From contig JAVBMO010000060.1 in NCBI GenBank assembly GCA_031552355.1, positions 1 through 5,130 on the forward strand: 5,130 nucleotides of DNA. Reading direction: 5' to 3'. Origin of the DNA: JAVBMO01 sp031552355 (GTDB lineage Bacteria > Bacteroidota > Bacteroidia > Bacteroidales > P3). This document shows, one piece after another, positions 5,025 through 5,130 of the stretch. The notes beneath the pieces are model-generated. The model had not been told where the DNA came from and did not search any database. It worked only from the letters and a program-made list of their open reading frames with translations. How positions within the stretch are numbered: the stretch's first letter is position 1; each line of letters starts with the position of its first letter. The translations under genes were made by a program, and so were the position numbers.

Positions 5025-5102
5025 GTTGCATATTTGAATAAAAAGTTGTAATTTTATATTTGATTTTCAAGTAAATATAAAAACAACTTACAAATATGCA
5101 AC
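5025..5102. repeat. Nested inverted repeat (about 29 bp paired) around a promoter
   Basis: Three successive arm pairs share one centre. The outer pair is GTTGCATATTTG (5025-5036) with CAAATATGCAAC (5091-5102), 12 bp and perfect. The middle pair is AAGTTGT (5043-5049) with ACAACTT (5083-5089). The inner pair is TTTTATATTT (5052-5061) with AAATATAAAA (5073-5082). The left arm has extra bases (5037-5042 and 5050-5051), the right arm only A5090. The centre is 11 bases (5062-5072). Confidence 0.85.
5033..5062 (+). promoter_or_regulatory. Bacteroidota-type promoter for the gene at the right edge
   Basis: TTTG (5033-5036), an 18-base spacer and TATATTTG (5055-5062) make the best -33/-7 pair in the window. 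The start would be near 5069, about 27 bases before the ATG at 5096. The -33 box lies at the end of the outer repeat arm, and the -7 box overlaps the inner arm. Confidence 0.6.
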
Positions 5103-5130
5103 ATACAAATATAGTCGAAAAATTTTTCAT
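5096..5130 (+). CDS. Start of an unidentified gene (3' partial, 11 full codons visible)
   Basis: ATG at 5096 begins MQHTNIVEKFF and stays open to the window edge. Support comes from the promoter at 5033-5062 at the right distance and an A-rich leader without a Shine-Dalgarno, as for the other genes here. Eleven residues are too few to name a family. The start codon lies inside the right arm of the inverted repeat. A minus-strand ATG at 5130 opens about 55 codons across the same bases but has no promoter support. Confidence 0.45.
   Translation, partial: MQHTNIVEKFF

Noticed and set aside
5117..5128. Perfect 12-base palindrome GAAAAATTTTTC
   Set aside because: It is an A-run meeting a T-run inside the first codons of the edge gene, easily due to chance in AT-rich DNA.
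4973..5130. Minus-strand ORF of about 55 codons starting at 5130 (MKNFSTIFVCC...)
   Set aside because: It runs through the nested repeat, has biased Cys/Tyr/Phe content, no promoter match, and competes with the better-supported + strand start at 5096.

Overview
The window looks like an AT-rich Bacteroidota genome, probably of the Bacteroidales type. Start codons lack Shine-Dalgarno sequences and sit behind A-rich leaders. Several genes have the Bacteroidota -7 box TAnnTTTG upstream. The protein families (ISAs1 transposase, M24B Xaa-Pro aminopeptidase, NfsA-type nitroreductase, Sec-exported C1B peptidase) are common in that phylum. Species cannot be named from the sequence.

Layout. 1-211 is the right end of an ISAs1-family insertion sequence: the C-terminus of its transposase plus a terminal repeat. 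An intergenic region with a promoter candidate and a leader hairpin (274-312) precedes a complete Xaa-Pro aminopeptidase gene (356-1744, +), which ends at a strong hairpin terminator (1760-1799). A 126-aa protein of unknown function follows (1876-2256, +), with a small palindrome next to its promoter. It converges on an FMN nitroreductase (3020-2271, -). A region with divergent promoter candidates then leads to tRNA-Lys(CTT) (3187-3259, +) and its own terminator. 3300-3601 holds two inverted repeats, a doubtful 65-aa ORF and traces of decayed coding sequence. A secreted papain-fold (C1B) peptidase gene (4901-3711, -) follows. The window ends in an intergenic region with a nested inverted repeat (5025-5102) that embraces a good Bacteroidota promoter and the start of a gene running off the edge (5096 onward, +).

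The genes appear to be single transcription units rather than an operon. The two peptidases could both serve peptide use, one in the cytoplasm on X-Pro peptides and one outside it, but nothing in the layout couples them. I see no defence system, CRISPR array, biosynthetic cluster or other clear novel system. The most unusual structure is the promoter-containing nested inverted repeat at the right edge. Second are the possible gene remnants downstream of the tRNA.
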